This document shows, in pieces, positions 16,937 to 26,761 of a DNA stretch of 64,000 nt. Positions within the stretch are counted from its first letter, which is position 1. Each line of letters opens with the position of its first letter. The stretch lies in the NCBI GenBank assembly GCA_035529895.1, contig DATKVV010000034.1, positions 62,001-126,000 of the forward strand, in the 5' to 3' direction. The stretch is from JAUWKC01 sp035529895 (GTDB lineage Bacteria > Planctomycetota > Phycisphaerae > Sedimentisphaerales > Anaerobacaceae). The position numbers and the translations under genes were made by a program. Under the pieces are notes generated by a model that ran no database searches, was not told the DNA's origin, and saw nothing but the letters and a program-made list of their open reading frames with translations.

Positions 16937-19900
16937 ATGGAACGACTGCCGGCAAAGATTGCTGTCATATTGTGTTTGTCGCCGGTCTTTTGCGCCGGAC
17001 AGGCGGCCAGGACGGAGATGCCGGATGCGCGTATGCTGCGTTTTCCTGACGTCAGCGCAGACAAGATAGTTTTTGTATATGCGGGTGATTTGTGGACAGT
17101 GTCGAGGGAAGGGGGATTGGCGCGCAGGTTAAGCTCTCCGGTCGGCCAGGAACTTTTTCCGAAATTCTCGCCGGACGGTTTGACTATCGCTTTCAGCGGC
17201 AACTATGACGGCAACACGGATGTATACGTGATGTCCGCGGAAGGCGGGGCCCCGAAGCGACTGACTCACCATTCGGCTGAAGACCTGGTGGTGGAATGGT
17301 ACCCGGACGGCAGGCATATTCTTTATCGCTCTAAGATGATTAGTCCGTCGCACCGTTTCAATCGCCTTTTCAAACAATCGGTTGCGGGCGGCCTTCCTGA
17401 TACACTGCCTTTGCCGTACGGCGAGCTGGCGAGCTTCAGTCCGGACGGCAACCGCATTGCCTTTCAATTCATTTCCCGGGAATTCAGGAACTGGAAGCGT
17501 TATCGGGGCGGGATGGCCAGTGATATATGGCTGTATGACTTTGTCGAGAACAGCTCGGAGAAGATTACGGACTTCGACGGTACGGACGCGGTACCGATGT
17601 GGCATAAGAATACCATTTATTTTCTATCGGACCGAGACGAGCGCAAAAAGCTCAATATCTGGGCTTATGACCTGAAGAAAAAGAAGTTCCGACAGGTGAC
17701 GAAGTTCGGCGAATATGACGTGAAGTGGCCGAGTATCGGGCCTGACGCGATTGTTTTCGAGAACGGCGGCATGCTTCATCTGCTGGAGCTGGCAAGCGAG
17801 AAGTCACGGCCAATCAGCATACAGGTACCGGCCGATTTGCCTGAAGTCCGCCCAAAGCTCAAGAAAGTATCGGAGAGAGTTCAGAATTTCACACTCTCAC
17901 CCAGCGGCAAGAGGGCTTTGTTCGAGGCAAGGGGTGAAATCTTCACGGTGCCTGAGAAGCACGGCAGTGTGCGAAACCTGACGAACACCTCAGGCGTGGC
18001 GGAGCGTTTTCCGGCGTGGTCGCCTGACGGCAAGAATGTGGCCTACTTCTCAGACGGCACAGGGGAATACGAATTGTGTGTAAGGCCGGGCGACGGCAAA
18101 GCAAGTGAGCGGCAGATAACCAGCGGGGGTAAGGCGTTTCGCTATGACCCGGTCTGGTCGCCGGACAATAAGCGTATCGCCTTTAGCGACAAAACGGGCA
18201 GTCTTTTTGTCCTCGACGTCGAGGATGGTAAGCCGCAATTCGTGGATAAGGACAATTGGTGGAGAATCAAGGATTACTCCTGGTCCGCCGACAGCAGGTG
18301 GCTGGCTTATTCCAGGCAGATGAATAACGCTTTAAGCGCAATAATGATTTATGACGCAAACGAAGGCAGGACGCATCAGGTGACCAGCGATTATTACAAC
18401 GACGAGGGTCCGGTCTTCGGGACCGAGGGCAAATATCTTTTCTTCTACTCTGATCGCACGTTTAAACCTGTGTACGACAAGATGGACACCTGGATTTATC
18501 CCAACTGCACGGGCATTTACGCGGCCGCCCTGAGGACAGACGTCAATTCTCCAATCGCGCCGCGAAGCGACGAGGAAAAAGGAAAAGAAAAAAAGCTGGA
18601 AAAGGAGCAAGAGGAGAAAAAGGACCCGAACGCGGAAAATGAGGGTGAGAAAGAAAAAAAAGACGGCAAGGACAAGCAGGAGAAGCAGGAGAGTGAGCCG
18701 GTCAAAATCGACTTCGAAGGTTTCGAAGAAAGGATTGTCAGGCTTCCAATAGATGCGGGAAATTTCGGGCCGCTGCATGCGGTGAAGGGCAAGGTGGTTT
18801 TCATCCGGTATCCTGCGGCAAAGCGAGGCGAGCCTTCGGGCACGCTGCTCTATTATGACATCGAGCAGCGCGAGGAAAAAACGGTCATCTGTGGTATTGA
18901 CGGTTACGACATTTCAGGGGACGGCAAGAAAGTCATTTACAAAAGCAAGTCAACGTACGGCATAATTGACCTGGCTGAGGGCAAGAAGGCGGGAGATGGG
19001 ACTATAGCCACGGATAAGCTGAAGGCATGGATAAATCCCCGCGAGGAGTGGCAGCAGATTTTCAACGAAGCGTGGCGGATACAGCGGGACTTTTTCTATG
19101 ACCCGGACATGCACGGCGTTGACTGGGAGGCGGTCGGGAAGCGATATGAATCGCTGCTGCCGTACGTAGTCGACCGCGAGGATTTAAATTATGTCATCGG
19201 TGAAATGATTGCGGAATTAAACGCGTCACACACTTACGTTCGCGGAGGCGACGTAGAAAAGCCTGAAAAGATTTCCGTGGGGCTTTTAGGTTGTGATTTC
19301 GAGCTGGACACGACCAATAACCCATACAAAATCAAGAAAATCTACGAGGGCGCCGATTGGGACGCGGATGTACGGTCGCCGCTGCGGCAGCCGGGGATAG
19401 ATGTGAAGGAAGGGCAGTACCTGCTGGCGGTTAACGGCCGGCCGCTGGACACATCCGAAGACCCCTGGTCGGCGTTTCAGGGGCTTGCCGGGGAGGTAGT
19501 GACACTTACGATTAGCTGTTCGCCGAACTTGGTGGACGCCAACGAGGTGATTGTCGAGCCTCTCGAGAGTGAATTTCGGCTGCGCAACCTTGCCTGGATA
19601 GAGGACAATAGGAGCAAGGTCGAAAAAGCAACCGGCGGGAAAGTCGGGTACATCTATGTGCCCGATACAGGCTGGAACGGTCAAAGTGAGCTGGTGCGGC
19701 AGTTCATCCCCCAGCGTACCAAGGAAGGTTTGATTATAGATGAGCGGTTCAACAGCGGGGGCCAAATCCCGGACCGCTTCGTCGAATTGCTCAACCGCCC
19801 CATATATAACTATTGGGCGCGGCGCGACCATGTCCACTGGCAGACACCTTTTATAGCGCATACCGGACCCAAAGTAATGCTGATAAACAGTTGGTCAGGC

Positions 19901-20251
19901 TCAGGCGGCGATGCTTTCCCTTACTATTTCCGCAAAGCGGGGCTGGGGCCGCTGGTGGGAACGAGAACATGGGGCGGATTAATCGGCATCAGCGGCAATC
20001 CTCAGCCGATAGACGGCGGTTTTGTTTCAGCGCCAACATTTGGTTTCTGGAACACCAAAGGTAACTGGGAAGTGGAAGGTTACGGCGTGCAGCCCGATTA
20101 CGAAGTCGAGAACGCCCCGCACGAGATGGCGGCCGGCCGCGACCCACAACTGGAGAAAGCAATCGAGCTGATACAGGGGATGCTCGCAAAGCAACCTCCG
20201 CCGAAGCCGAAAAAGCCTGCCTATCCTGACAGGTCCGACAGGATAGACTGA
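16937..20251 (+). CDS. Tricorn-like protease (beta-propellers, PDZ, S41 core)
   Basis: A self-compartmentalising serine protease that shortens peptides. The ATG at 16937 (MERLPAKIAVILCLSPVFCAG) gives a proper signal peptide; a TTG at 16895 would overlap the previous gene. The product is 1104 aa. Residues about 30-540 contain WD40-like propeller repeats (FSPDG, WSPDGKN, WSPDNKRIAFSD). Residues about 550-600 form a very charged Lys/Glu linker. A C1 helical region carries the catalytic His765 in ELNASHTYVRGG. A PDZ domain follows, then the S41-type core with the nucleophile Ser989 in SWSGSGGDAFPYYF. These positions parallel Thermoplasma Tricorn. The signal peptide implies periplasmic action on peptides from outside, unlike the cytosolic archaeal enzyme. 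Confidence 0.93.
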   Translation: MERLPAKIAVILCLSPVFCAGQAARTEMPDARMLRFPDVSADKIVFVYAGDLWTVSREGGLARRLSSPVGQELFPKFSPDGLTIAFSGNYDGNTDVYVMSAEGGAPKRLTHHSAEDLVVEWYPDGRHILYRSKMISPSHRFNRLFKQSVAGGLPDTLPLPYGELASFSPDGNRIAFQFISREFRNWKRYRGGMASDIWLYDFVENSSEKITDFDGTDAVPMWHKNTIYFLSDRDERKKLNIWAYDLKKKKFRQVTKFGEYDVKWPSIGPDAIVFENGGMLHLLELASEKSRPISIQVPADLPEVRPKLKKVSERVQNFTLSPSGKRALFEARGEIFTVPEKHGSVRNLTNTSGVAERFPAWSPDGKNVAYFSDGTGEYELCVRPGDGKASERQITSGGKAFRYDPVWSPDNKRIAFSDKTGSLFVLDVEDGKPQFVDKDNWWRIKDYSWSADSRWLAYSRQMNNALSAIMIYDANEGRTHQVTSDYYNDEGPVFGTEGKYLFFYSDRTFKPVYDKMDTWIYPNCTGIYAAALRTDVNSPIAPRSDEEKGKEKKLEKEQEEKKDPNAENEGEKEKKDGKDKQEKQESEPVKIDFEGFEERIVRLPIDAGNFGPLHAVKGKVVFIRYPAAKRGEPSGTLLYYDIEQREEKTVICGIDGYDISGDGKKVIYKSKSTYGIIDLAEGKKAGDGTIATDKLKAWINPREEWQQIFNEAWRIQRDFFYDPDMHGVDWEAVGKRYESLLPYVVDREDLNYVIGEMIAELNASHTYVRGGDVEKPEKISVGLLGCDFELDTTNNPYKIKKIYEGADWDADVRSPLRQPGIDVKEGQYLLAVNGRPLDTSEDPWSAFQGLAGEVVTLTISCSPNLVDANEVIVEPLESEFRLRNLAWIEDNRSKVEKATGGKVGYIYVPDTGWNGQSELVRQFIPQRTKEGLIIDERFNSGGQIPDRFVELLNRPIYNYWARRDHVHWQTPFIAHTGPKVMLINSWSGSGGDAFPYYFRKAGLGPLVGTRTWGGLIGISGNPQPIDGGFVSAPTFGFWNTKGNWEVEGYGVQPDYEVENAPHEMAAGRDPQLEKAIELIQGMLAKQPPPKPKKPAYPDRSDRID

Positions 20252-20364
20252 CCTTATTCGAGGTCCTTCCGAGAGGCAAATATCTGCTGAGACGCCGAGA
20301 GGCATTTGGCCGAAGTATAAATATGTGTCGGTGTGTTCTTGTAAGATTTGAAATGGGTTAAAGA

Positions 20365-22290
20365 ATGAGTTCAGCAAGAGATTCGTTACCAGAGATTACA
20401 GTAAAAGCAGTTATTTTGGGGGTGGTTCTTTCGGTGGTGCTGGCGGGGGCAAATGCGTATCTTGGGTTGTTTGCCGGTATGACCATATCTGCGTCGATAC
20501 CGGCGGCAGTGGTGTCGATGGGGGTACTGAGGTTATTCCGGCGGAGCAATATCCTGGAGAACAACATCGTTCAAACGGCGGCGTCGGCGGGCGAATCCCT
20601 GGCGGCGGGAGTGATATTCACGCTTCCCGGGCTGATAATTCTGAACTACTGGACTGAGTTCGATTTTGTTTGGGTAACGGCAATCGCGGGGTTCGGCGGC
20701 CTTTTGGGCGTGCTGTTTACGATACCTTTGAGGCGGGCGTTAATAGTCGAAGGGAAGCTGAAGTTTCCGGAAGGCATAGCCACCGCAGAAGTCCTGAAGT
20801 CGGGGGAGCGGGGCGGCGCTGATGTCAAGTATATCGCTCAAGCGGCAGTGGTAGGGGGGCTATTCAAGTTCGGCGCCGCGGGGCTGCGAATATGGGCGGA
20901 GGTTATTGAAGTTGCGCGCGGTATAGGGGGAACCATAGCTTACTTTGGTTCGAATCTGAGCCCGGCACTGCTTTCGGTCGGCTATATCGTGGGTTTGAAC
21001 ATCGCGGTGCTGATTTTTCTCGGAGGGCTCATCAACTGGGTGATTGCCATACCGATTTGCGCGGCTTTTGAAAATTGGCCTGTGGCGAATGGAGAACCGA
21101 TGGCCGCGGTGGATTGGGCGTATCGGCTCTGGTCGGACAAGACCCGGTATATCGGTGTGGGGGCAATGCTGGTGGGCGGGTTGTGGACGATTATAAGGCT
21201 TCGAACATCTCTGCTTAGTGGAATTAGGAGCGGCCTGAGGGCCTACCGGCAGGTTAGAGGCGAAACGGTCGAAATTGCCCGCACAGAAAAAGATATTCCT
21301 ATGAAATGGATTCTGGTTTTGATAGTTGGTTCATTAGTTCCCCTATTCATACTGTACCAGGTTTTTGTGAAAGACGTGAGCGTAACGGCCCCGATGGCGG
21401 TGACGATGCTTTTGACGGGCTTTTTGTTTTCGGCGGTAGCCGGGTATATGGCAGGATTGGTAGGCTCGTCAAACAATCCGATATCGGGCGTGACAATAGC
21501 GACGGTGCTGGTCTCGGCTCTCTTGCTGCTTTTGTTGATGGGCAGGGGGGCGGAAAACGGCCCTCCGGCGGCGATAATCATAGGCAGCGTGGTGTGCTGC
21601 GCGGCGGCAATAGCCGGCGACAATATGCAGGACCTCAAGACCGGCTATATCGTTGAGGCCACGCCTTGGAAGCAGCAGGTGATGCAGATGGTGGGGACGG
21701 TGTCGGCGGCGTTCGTGATGGCGCCGATACTGACGCTGCTGTTGAAAGCCTATGGTTTTGAGGGGCACGCTTCGGCCAGGGACAATCCTCTGGCCGCGCC
21801 GCAGGCGAATTTAATGGCCTCGGTCTCGGAAGGAGTGTTCGCAGGAGAGTTGCCGTGGCAATTCGTGTGGATAGGGGTCGTGCTGGCGGTTGGTGTGATA
21901 ATACTGGATGAGTACCTCGTGCGGAGGGGCAGCTCGTTCAGGATGCCGGTGCTGGCGGTGGCGATAGGTATTTACCTGCCTCTTGAATTGGAGGTGCCGA
22001 TTTTTGCCGGCGGCATCATCCACTATGTTATAAGCAAGCTGCACCAAAGAAGAAACGTACCAAAAGATGCGGCGGAGACGGCCAATCGCCACGGGCTGCT
22101 TTTTGCGTCGGGTCTAATCACGGGAGAAGCGTTGCTTGGCATTCTGCTGGCCATACCGATTGTGGTCAGCGGCAATCCGAAGGTCCTGGCAATCACAAAG
22201 GAGCCTTTTGGGATGTGGCCGGGATTGATTTTGCTGGCGGGAATTGGGTATTGGCTTTATCGGCTGGCTTCGGGCAAGGTCAGGGCTTAG
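20365..22290 (+). CDS. OPT-family oligopeptide transporter, copy 1
   Basis: A 641-aa multi-spanning membrane protein with roughly 14-16 hydrophobic helices. It shows OPT-family landmarks: NAYLGLFAGMTISASIPAAV near residue 31, RSNILENNIVQTAASAGESL near 59, a segment GLVGSSNNPISGVTIATVL near 366, and AGDNMQDLKTGYIVEATPWK near 416. Bacterial OPT proteins import peptides or siderophore-like molecules using the proton gradient. It follows the tricorn gene by 113 bp on the same strand, and its 3' end overlaps the convergent hypothetical gene by 11 bp. Its neighbours suggest that it imports peptides released by the two proteases. Confidence 0.92.
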   Translation: MSSARDSLPEITVKAVILGVVLSVVLAGANAYLGLFAGMTISASIPAAVVSMGVLRLFRRSNILENNIVQTAASAGESLAAGVIFTLPGLIILNYWTEFDFVWVTAIAGFGGLLGVLFTIPLRRALIVEGKLKFPEGIATAEVLKSGERGGADVKYIAQAAVVGGLFKFGAAGLRIWAEVIEVARGIGGTIAYFGSNLSPALLSVGYIVGLNIAVLIFLGGLINWVIAIPICAAFENWPVANGEPMAAVDWAYRLWSDKTRYIGVGAMLVGGLWTIIRLRTSLLSGIRSGLRAYRQVRGETVEIARTEKDIPMKWILVLIVGSLVPLFILYQVFVKDVSVTAPMAVTMLLTGFLFSAVAGYMAGLVGSSNNPISGVTIATVLVSALLLLLLMGRGAENGPPAAIIIGSVVCCAAAIAGDNMQDLKTGYIVEATPWKQQVMQMVGTVSAAFVMAPILTLLLKAYGFEGHASARDNPLAAPQANLMASVSEGVFAGELPWQFVWIGVVLAVGVIILDEYLVRRGSSFRMPVLAVAIGIYLPLELEVPIFAGGIIHYVISKLHQRRNVPKDAAETANRHGLLFASGLITGEALLGILLAIPIVVSGNPKVLAITKEPFGMWPGLILLAGIGYWLYRLASGKVRA

Positions 22291-22840
22291 CGTTGTCGGG
22301 CTGATTTGGCTTGTCGGTTAACCGCCGGAGCCTTTCAAGCGTCTCGGCGAACTGTGTGCAGGCCCTGTCAAGATACGTATTCACCTCGTCGATGTACCCG
22401 TCTGCGGATGCCGACCAGACACGGTTGAGATAGCGTTCGGCGGCGGCGAAATAGCTCATAACGTCGGCGTAAGCGTGCAGTCCGTGCATGTGCGCGATAC
22501 TCTCCCTGCCTTCCACAAACCTGTCAATGTCCTCCGGAAAAAGCTCGTCGATGCGGTGACGCACTTCGTAGGGGTCGAGGGAGTGTTTTTCCGCATTCAG
22601 CCTGGTGATATTCTCAACTATGCGACCCAGGCTGGCCCGGATATTCTCCAGGTTCAAAGCGAGTTTTCCTTCCAGTCCGGCTTTGCGTCGTTTGGCAAGC
22701 CGGACCATAACAATACCTGCACCACCAACGACAATTGCGGCCGTAAAAAAGTCCCAACGAACGGTGTTTTGGTCAAGAACAGCAACCAGAGCGCCAGCAA
22801 GAAAGCCAAGGGTTATCATTAAGTATCCCAAGTTTTTCAC
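22280..22840 (-). CDS. Small membrane protein of unknown function between two OPT genes
   Basis: A 186-aa protein with a GTG start preceded by AAGGAAAG. Two hydrophobic segments (about 5-24 and 32-50) form a hairpin, followed by a basic loop (LAKRRKAG) and about 130 residues of soluble helices with FPEDIDRFVEGRESIAHMHG and a Leu-rich, possibly coiled end. The soluble part would face the cytoplasm by the positive-inside rule. It is convergent with OPT copy 1 and 11 bp downstream of OPT copy 2, with which it is probably co-transcribed. I do not recognise a family; an accessory role for the transporter is a contextual guess. Confidence 0.65.
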   Translation of the reverse strand: MKNLGYLMITLGFLAGALVAVLDQNTVRWDFFTAAIVVGGAGIVMVRLAKRRKAGLEGKLALNLENIRASLGRIVENITRLNAEKHSLDPYEVRHRIDELFPEDIDRFVEGRESIAHMHGLHAYADVMSYFAAAERYLNRVWSASADGYIDEVNTYLDRACTQFAETLERLRRLTDKPNQPDNAKP

Positions 22841-22851
22841 AGTATCTTTCC

Positions 22852-24600
22852 TTATCCGGCGCCGGCGGCGCCGGCAATGTAATACAATGCAAAACCGATA
22901 CCCACCAAGGCCTCTCCGACTACGAGACCGGCGGCGATGGGAATTCCGACCTCTTCAGTGAAACGGCGACCCTTTTTCCAGTCGCTCAAGATACGGAGCA
23001 GCATCCCGATGGTGAAAGTCAGAACGATATTGAACGGCAGATAAAAGCCGAGGCCGACCTGTATGCCGAGGCCGCCCATCGCGCTGAAGCTAAGCAGCGC
23101 CCCAAGAGCTGCGCCCGCCGCATATTTCTGTATCGGTATATCGCCGCCGAGAATCCCTTCAATCGTGCTGGCCAAAGCCTGACCCTGCGGTGCGGGCAGG
23201 CGCGCGCTGCCCAATCCGTAGGCCCTGTGCAGAACGAATATCAGGGCCATAATGACAATCGGGCCCAGCCAGGTTGCGAGAAACTGCCCGATTTGCTGCT
23301 TCACGGGCGAAGCGCCCACCAGATAGCCGGTCTTGAGGTCCAGCATCAGGTCCGTTGCCTGAGCCATCGCAACGCATGCTGCCGCTCCGACAATAACCGA
23401 GGCAATGATAGCGGCGCTGTCACCGAGGCCGCTGGTTATTACGACAAGAATAGTAACGGCAATAAGGGTCATACCGCTCAGAGGCGACCAGTTGGTCCGC
23501 CCGATGGCCTCGGACAAAATGACGCCTGCCACCCATATCCAGAGGGTGCCGAAGATAGCCACCAGGGCGCCGCGCGGCAGCCCCATCTGCCTGACCGACA
23601 GAACGGCGACAATAAACAGCATCACAACCGCCCCGATAACGCCTATGAAGAGAAAGCGAATGGGCATTTCGTCTCTGGAGTGTTCGGTCCTGGCCTGGGC
23701 GGCCTTTCGCATACTGCTGACCGCGCCTGTGATGAGCGGCAGTGCCAAAGCAATGCCCGCCAGTGCGCCGCCGACCAGCATCCCGATGCCGACCGGCCGG
23801 AAAAGGTTGATTCGCAGATATTCGGGAATAGTGGCACCGGACTGCTGAAGCTGCTCGGCTGCGGGCAGCAGGCCCATCGTGTTGAGCAAGGGCGACAGAA
23901 TCCAGTAGCAGACGAAACCTCCTATGATAAAGTAGAAACCTCCTTTTCCGGCGATGAACGCGACGCCGATGGTAAGCAACGAAACATACCACACCCCATT
24001 CATGTAGTCGGGCATGCCGATCGACTCGCCTACGTTCCAGTTCTCGAAGTGCCAGTACTGGGTTATGAAGTGGACGAGCCCACTCGCAGCCACGCCCGAG
24101 AGCAGCATCAGGGCCTTTTTTACACCTGCACCCGGTGATTTGAGCACGGTAGCAACGGCCACGCCGCCAGGGAACGTCAGCCTTTCGAAGTCAATCATTT
24201 GCTTTCGCAGGGGTATGATGAAGGCGATACCGAGCACGCCGCCGGCGATGCAGGCAAAGACCATCAAAACGGGGCTGAAGGCGGTCTGGCCGAGAATAAA
24301 CAGTGCCGGCACGGTGAACATCATTCCCGCCGATGCGCCGTTGACAGCGCTGGCGACCGTCTGGTTGATGTTGTTCTCGATGATGCTGGTTCGTCCCATG
24401 AGGCCTCGGAGGATTCCGAAACCGAGGATGGCGGCCACTTCGGAGCCTTCGTGGGAGAAGCCGAGGATCAGGGAGGCGTATCCGATGCTGAGGGCGATGA
24501 GGATGCCGAGGCCGTATCCGACGAGGATTGCCGTTGGCGTCAGCTCCGGATAGGCTCCGGTGCGGATGAGTCCTTCTCTGCTGTCAGTTTTATCTGCCAC
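22852..24600 (-). CDS. OPT-family oligopeptide transporter, copy 2
   Basis: A 582-aa multi-spanning protein, distantly similar to copy 1. It shares IIENNINQTVASAVNGASAG (copy 1 has ILENNIVQTAASAGESL) and LMLDLKTGYLVGASPVKQQ (copy 1 has MQDLKTGYIVEATPWKQQ). The start is a GTG without a good Shine-Dalgarno sequence. It lies 9 bp after the POT transporter gene, so translation may be coupled. The two OPT genes are convergent with a small membrane gene between them, suggesting old duplication and divergence rather than recent tandem copying. Confidence 0.9.
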   Translation of the reverse strand: MADKTDSREGLIRTGAYPELTPTAILVGYGLGILIALSIGYASLILGFSHEGSEVAAILGFGILRGLMGRTSIIENNINQTVASAVNGASAGMMFTVPALFILGQTAFSPVLMVFACIAGGVLGIAFIIPLRKQMIDFERLTFPGGVAVATVLKSPGAGVKKALMLLSGVAASGLVHFITQYWHFENWNVGESIGMPDYMNGVWYVSLLTIGVAFIAGKGGFYFIIGGFVCYWILSPLLNTMGLLPAAEQLQQSGATIPEYLRINLFRPVGIGMLVGGALAGIALALPLITGAVSSMRKAAQARTEHSRDEMPIRFLFIGVIGAVVMLFIVAVLSVRQMGLPRGALVAIFGTLWIWVAGVILSEAIGRTNWSPLSGMTLIAVTILVVITSGLGDSAAIIASVIVGAAACVAMAQATDLMLDLKTGYLVGASPVKQQIGQFLATWLGPIVIMALIFVLHRAYGLGSARLPAPQGQALASTIEGILGGDIPIQKYAAGAALGALLSFSAMGGLGIQVGLGFYLPFNIVLTFTIGMLLRILSDWKKGRRFTEEVGIPIAAGLVVGEALVGIGFALYYIAGAAGAG

Positions 24601-24609
24601 TATGACTTG

Positions 24610-25968
24610 TCAATCCTTTGGCTCTTGCGGGTCCTCATCCTGAATATAGCTCTTTTCTCGGTATCTTGCGGCGACGGGAATAAACAAGACCGCCATTACG
24701 AGCATCGCAATGGTAAAGAACCAGAAATAGCTTGCCCCGGCGAGCTTGCTGGTACCGTCTTCATTCTGAATAGCTCTGTTGACCACTGCTGTAAATATGT
24801 TTCCGAGCGTAATGGACAGGAAGAAAACCGCCATTATGAATGATTTCATTTTCTTGGGTGCCTGCGTATAGGAAAACTCCAGACAGGTAATCGAAACCAT
24901 TACCTCAGCCGCCGCAATAATAATGTGGGCGACGACCAGCCAGCCGACGCTGGGCTTGCCACCAGCGACAATTCTGGTTTCAATCCAGCTGGAGACTGCA
25001 AAGGCTGATGCGGCTACGAACAGACCGATCGAGATTTTGCGAAGGGCGGTCAGACGCAGCAGGCGGTTGATAACCGGATAAATCGCGTAGGAGAACACCG
25101 GGATCAGAACCATTATCATAAGTGGGTTGACTGCAACTATCTGTGAGGAGAGCCAGTCACGGCCGAGCCAGTGGCGGTTCATCTTTTCAGCCTGGAGCAC
25201 CCAGGCAGAATCCATCTGGTCGAATAGCGCCCAGAACATCGCGACGAAGACATAGATTATGCACAGCTTGCCCAAAGCCCTAAGCCCTTCACCGCTGAAT
25301 GTTTCCTTGACGAATCCCATCCCACCCGGGGGTACATGCACATACTTCTTCCGACCCATCCAGAAAGCTATGGTGGCAATTATCATAAGCAAACCAGGCG
25401 CGCCAAAGGCGATGCGCGCGCCGTATCTGTCAAGCAGGACCGGGCACATTAATGTTGAGACAAATGCGCCGACGTTGATTGCGAAATAGAACCAGCCGTA
25501 AATCCTTGACAAAAGGTGCTTGTTTGTTTGTCCGAACTGGTCTCCGACATTCGCCGAAACACAGGGTTTAATCACCCCTGAGCCAATCGCTATGCATATC
25601 AGGCCCGTGGTCAGACCCAGCCTCGTTTGATCGCCGGCCAGCGCCACGAACCCGATGCAGTAGATTATAGAGAACAAAAGAATAGTCCTGTACTTTCCCA
25701 TCCAAATATCACTTAGAAGCGCGCCAATCAGCGGCGTAAAGTAGACCGATGCGACAAAAAGATGAAAGTACGTCTTGCTCTGATTGCCCGTCATGGGGTC
25801 AAGACCGCCGGCCGTGTTCAAAAGGTACTTGGTCATGAAGATGACCAGAATGCAGCGCATGCCGTAGAAGGCGAATCGCTCGCCCATCTCGTTAAAAAGG
25901 ATATAGGGTACCCCTGCGGGCATTTTCGTAGACGGAATCGGTGCAGTAAGGTAGTTGCTCTTAGCCAT
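24610..25968 (-). CDS. POT/PTR2-family proton-dependent peptide transporter
   Basis: A 452-aa major-facilitator protein. The ATG at 25968 (MAKSNYLTAPIPSTK) is preferred to a TTG at 26010, which would add a Cys-rich leader. The PTR2 signature is FNEMGERFAFYGMRCILVIF near residues 24-43, where ERFAFYG corresponds to the conserved ExxER(F/Y) helix. The second family block is IYGWFYFAINVGAFVSTL near 160. About 12-14 hydrophobic helices follow. These transporters import di- and tripeptides with protons. With OPT copy 2 and the small membrane protein it forms a minus-strand operon facing the protease/OPT operon. Confidence 0.92.
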   Translation of the reverse strand: MAKSNYLTAPIPSTKMPAGVPYILFNEMGERFAFYGMRCILVIFMTKYLLNTAGGLDPMTGNQSKTYFHLFVASVYFTPLIGALLSDIWMGKYRTILLFSIIYCIGFVALAGDQTRLGLTTGLICIAIGSGVIKPCVSANVGDQFGQTNKHLLSRIYGWFYFAINVGAFVSTLMCPVLLDRYGARIAFGAPGLLMIIATIAFWMGRKKYVHVPPGGMGFVKETFSGEGLRALGKLCIIYVFVAMFWALFDQMDSAWVLQAEKMNRHWLGRDWLSSQIVAVNPLMIMVLIPVFSYAIYPVINRLLRLTALRKISIGLFVAASAFAVSSWIETRIVAGGKPSVGWLVVAHIIIAAAEVMVSITCLEFSYTQAPKKMKSFIMAVFFLSITLGNIFTAVVNRAIQNEDGTSKLAGASYFWFFTIAMLVMAVLFIPVAARYREKSYIQDEDPQEPKD

Positions 25969-26368
25969 GTGTTTTTTGGTACAACACGCCCCTTTATCTG
26001 CCGGGTACAAGGATTCTACATTCTTTGCTTACCTCTATGAGGCTCGTATCATACATGTGGTGCTGCGGGATGTCGAGGGAAAAAACCCGTTGCGGGATGT
26101 TCGGCGCGGGTGGCGCTGGGGAGCCGCAAGAGCCAAACGGCTCGAAGCGGCGTCCGCAAAGTATATACTCGGGCAGACGGGCCGGCGACAAGCGGATGCG
26201 GCAGCAAGGGATGGGGCTTAGGCTCCAGTGTCGTTGGAATACATAATCCGGCCGGCTGCAGGAATATAGGCAAAAAAAGCTCGACCGGGGCGGATAAATC
26301 TGCAATAATAGGGCCGAGTTAAAAGAAAGAAGAAGATTCAGGGCTTTCGTTTTTTGTTGGGGAGCACT
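25969..26368. other. Intergenic region between the POT and STAS genes
   Basis: 400 bp between divergent genes. Open frames on both strands are short and look random. A ribosome binding site (GGGGAG) for the STAS gene lies at 26359. No clear promoter, hairpin or RNA could be identified. Confidence 0.4.
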
Positions 26369-26719
26369 ATGAAAGAGCAGGTCGGCATGGAAATAACAAA
26401 TGAGGGAAACGCCGCGGTGGTGGCTTTCAAGAGTGCCTGTATCAGTGATGTGGAGGGAATAACGGCTGCCTCGCAAGAAATGGACAAGTTCATTGAGAAG
26501 AACCATCCGAAGAAGATAGTATTCGACTTTGAGCGCGTGAAATTCTTCTCGTCTCAGGTGCTGGGACTGCTTTTAGGCATACGAGCCAAATTGCAGGCAT
26601 ATAACGGCGAGCTTGTCATAAGCGCGATAGACCCGCAGCTTCACAGGATTTTCAGGATAACGAACCTTGATAAGATTTTCAGGTTTTTTCCGGATAAACA
26701 CAGTGCTATTAAAGAGTAA
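26369..26719 (+). CDS. STAS-domain anti-sigma factor antagonist-like protein
   Basis: A 116-aa single-domain protein. The ATG at 26369 is placed 5 bp after GGGGAG and is preferred to a TTG 15 bp upstream. The STAS fold is indicated by KKIVFDFERVKFFSSQVLGLLL (about 48-69). The second Ser of FFSSQVLG (about Ser62) occupies the position phosphorylated by an anti-sigma kinase in SpoIIAA/RsbV-type proteins. It is followed after 42 bp by a tandem-ACT gene. No anti-sigma kinase lies nearby, so the partner is encoded elsewhere. Which sigma factor or other target it controls is unknown. Confidence 0.85.
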   Translation: MKEQVGMEITNEGNAAVVAFKSACISDVEGITAASQEMDKFIEKNHPKKIVFDFERVKFFSSQVLGLLLGIRAKLQAYNGELVISAIDPQLHRIFRITNLDKIFRFFPDKHSAIKE

Positions 26720-26761
26720 CGATCACAAACCGAGCAGAGTTTGATTGGAGAGGTCAAGGTT

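Noticed and set aside
20219..20247. CTATCCTG / CAGGATAG inverted repeat at the end of the tricorn gene as a terminator
   Set aside because: It lies within the coding region and no T-run follows.
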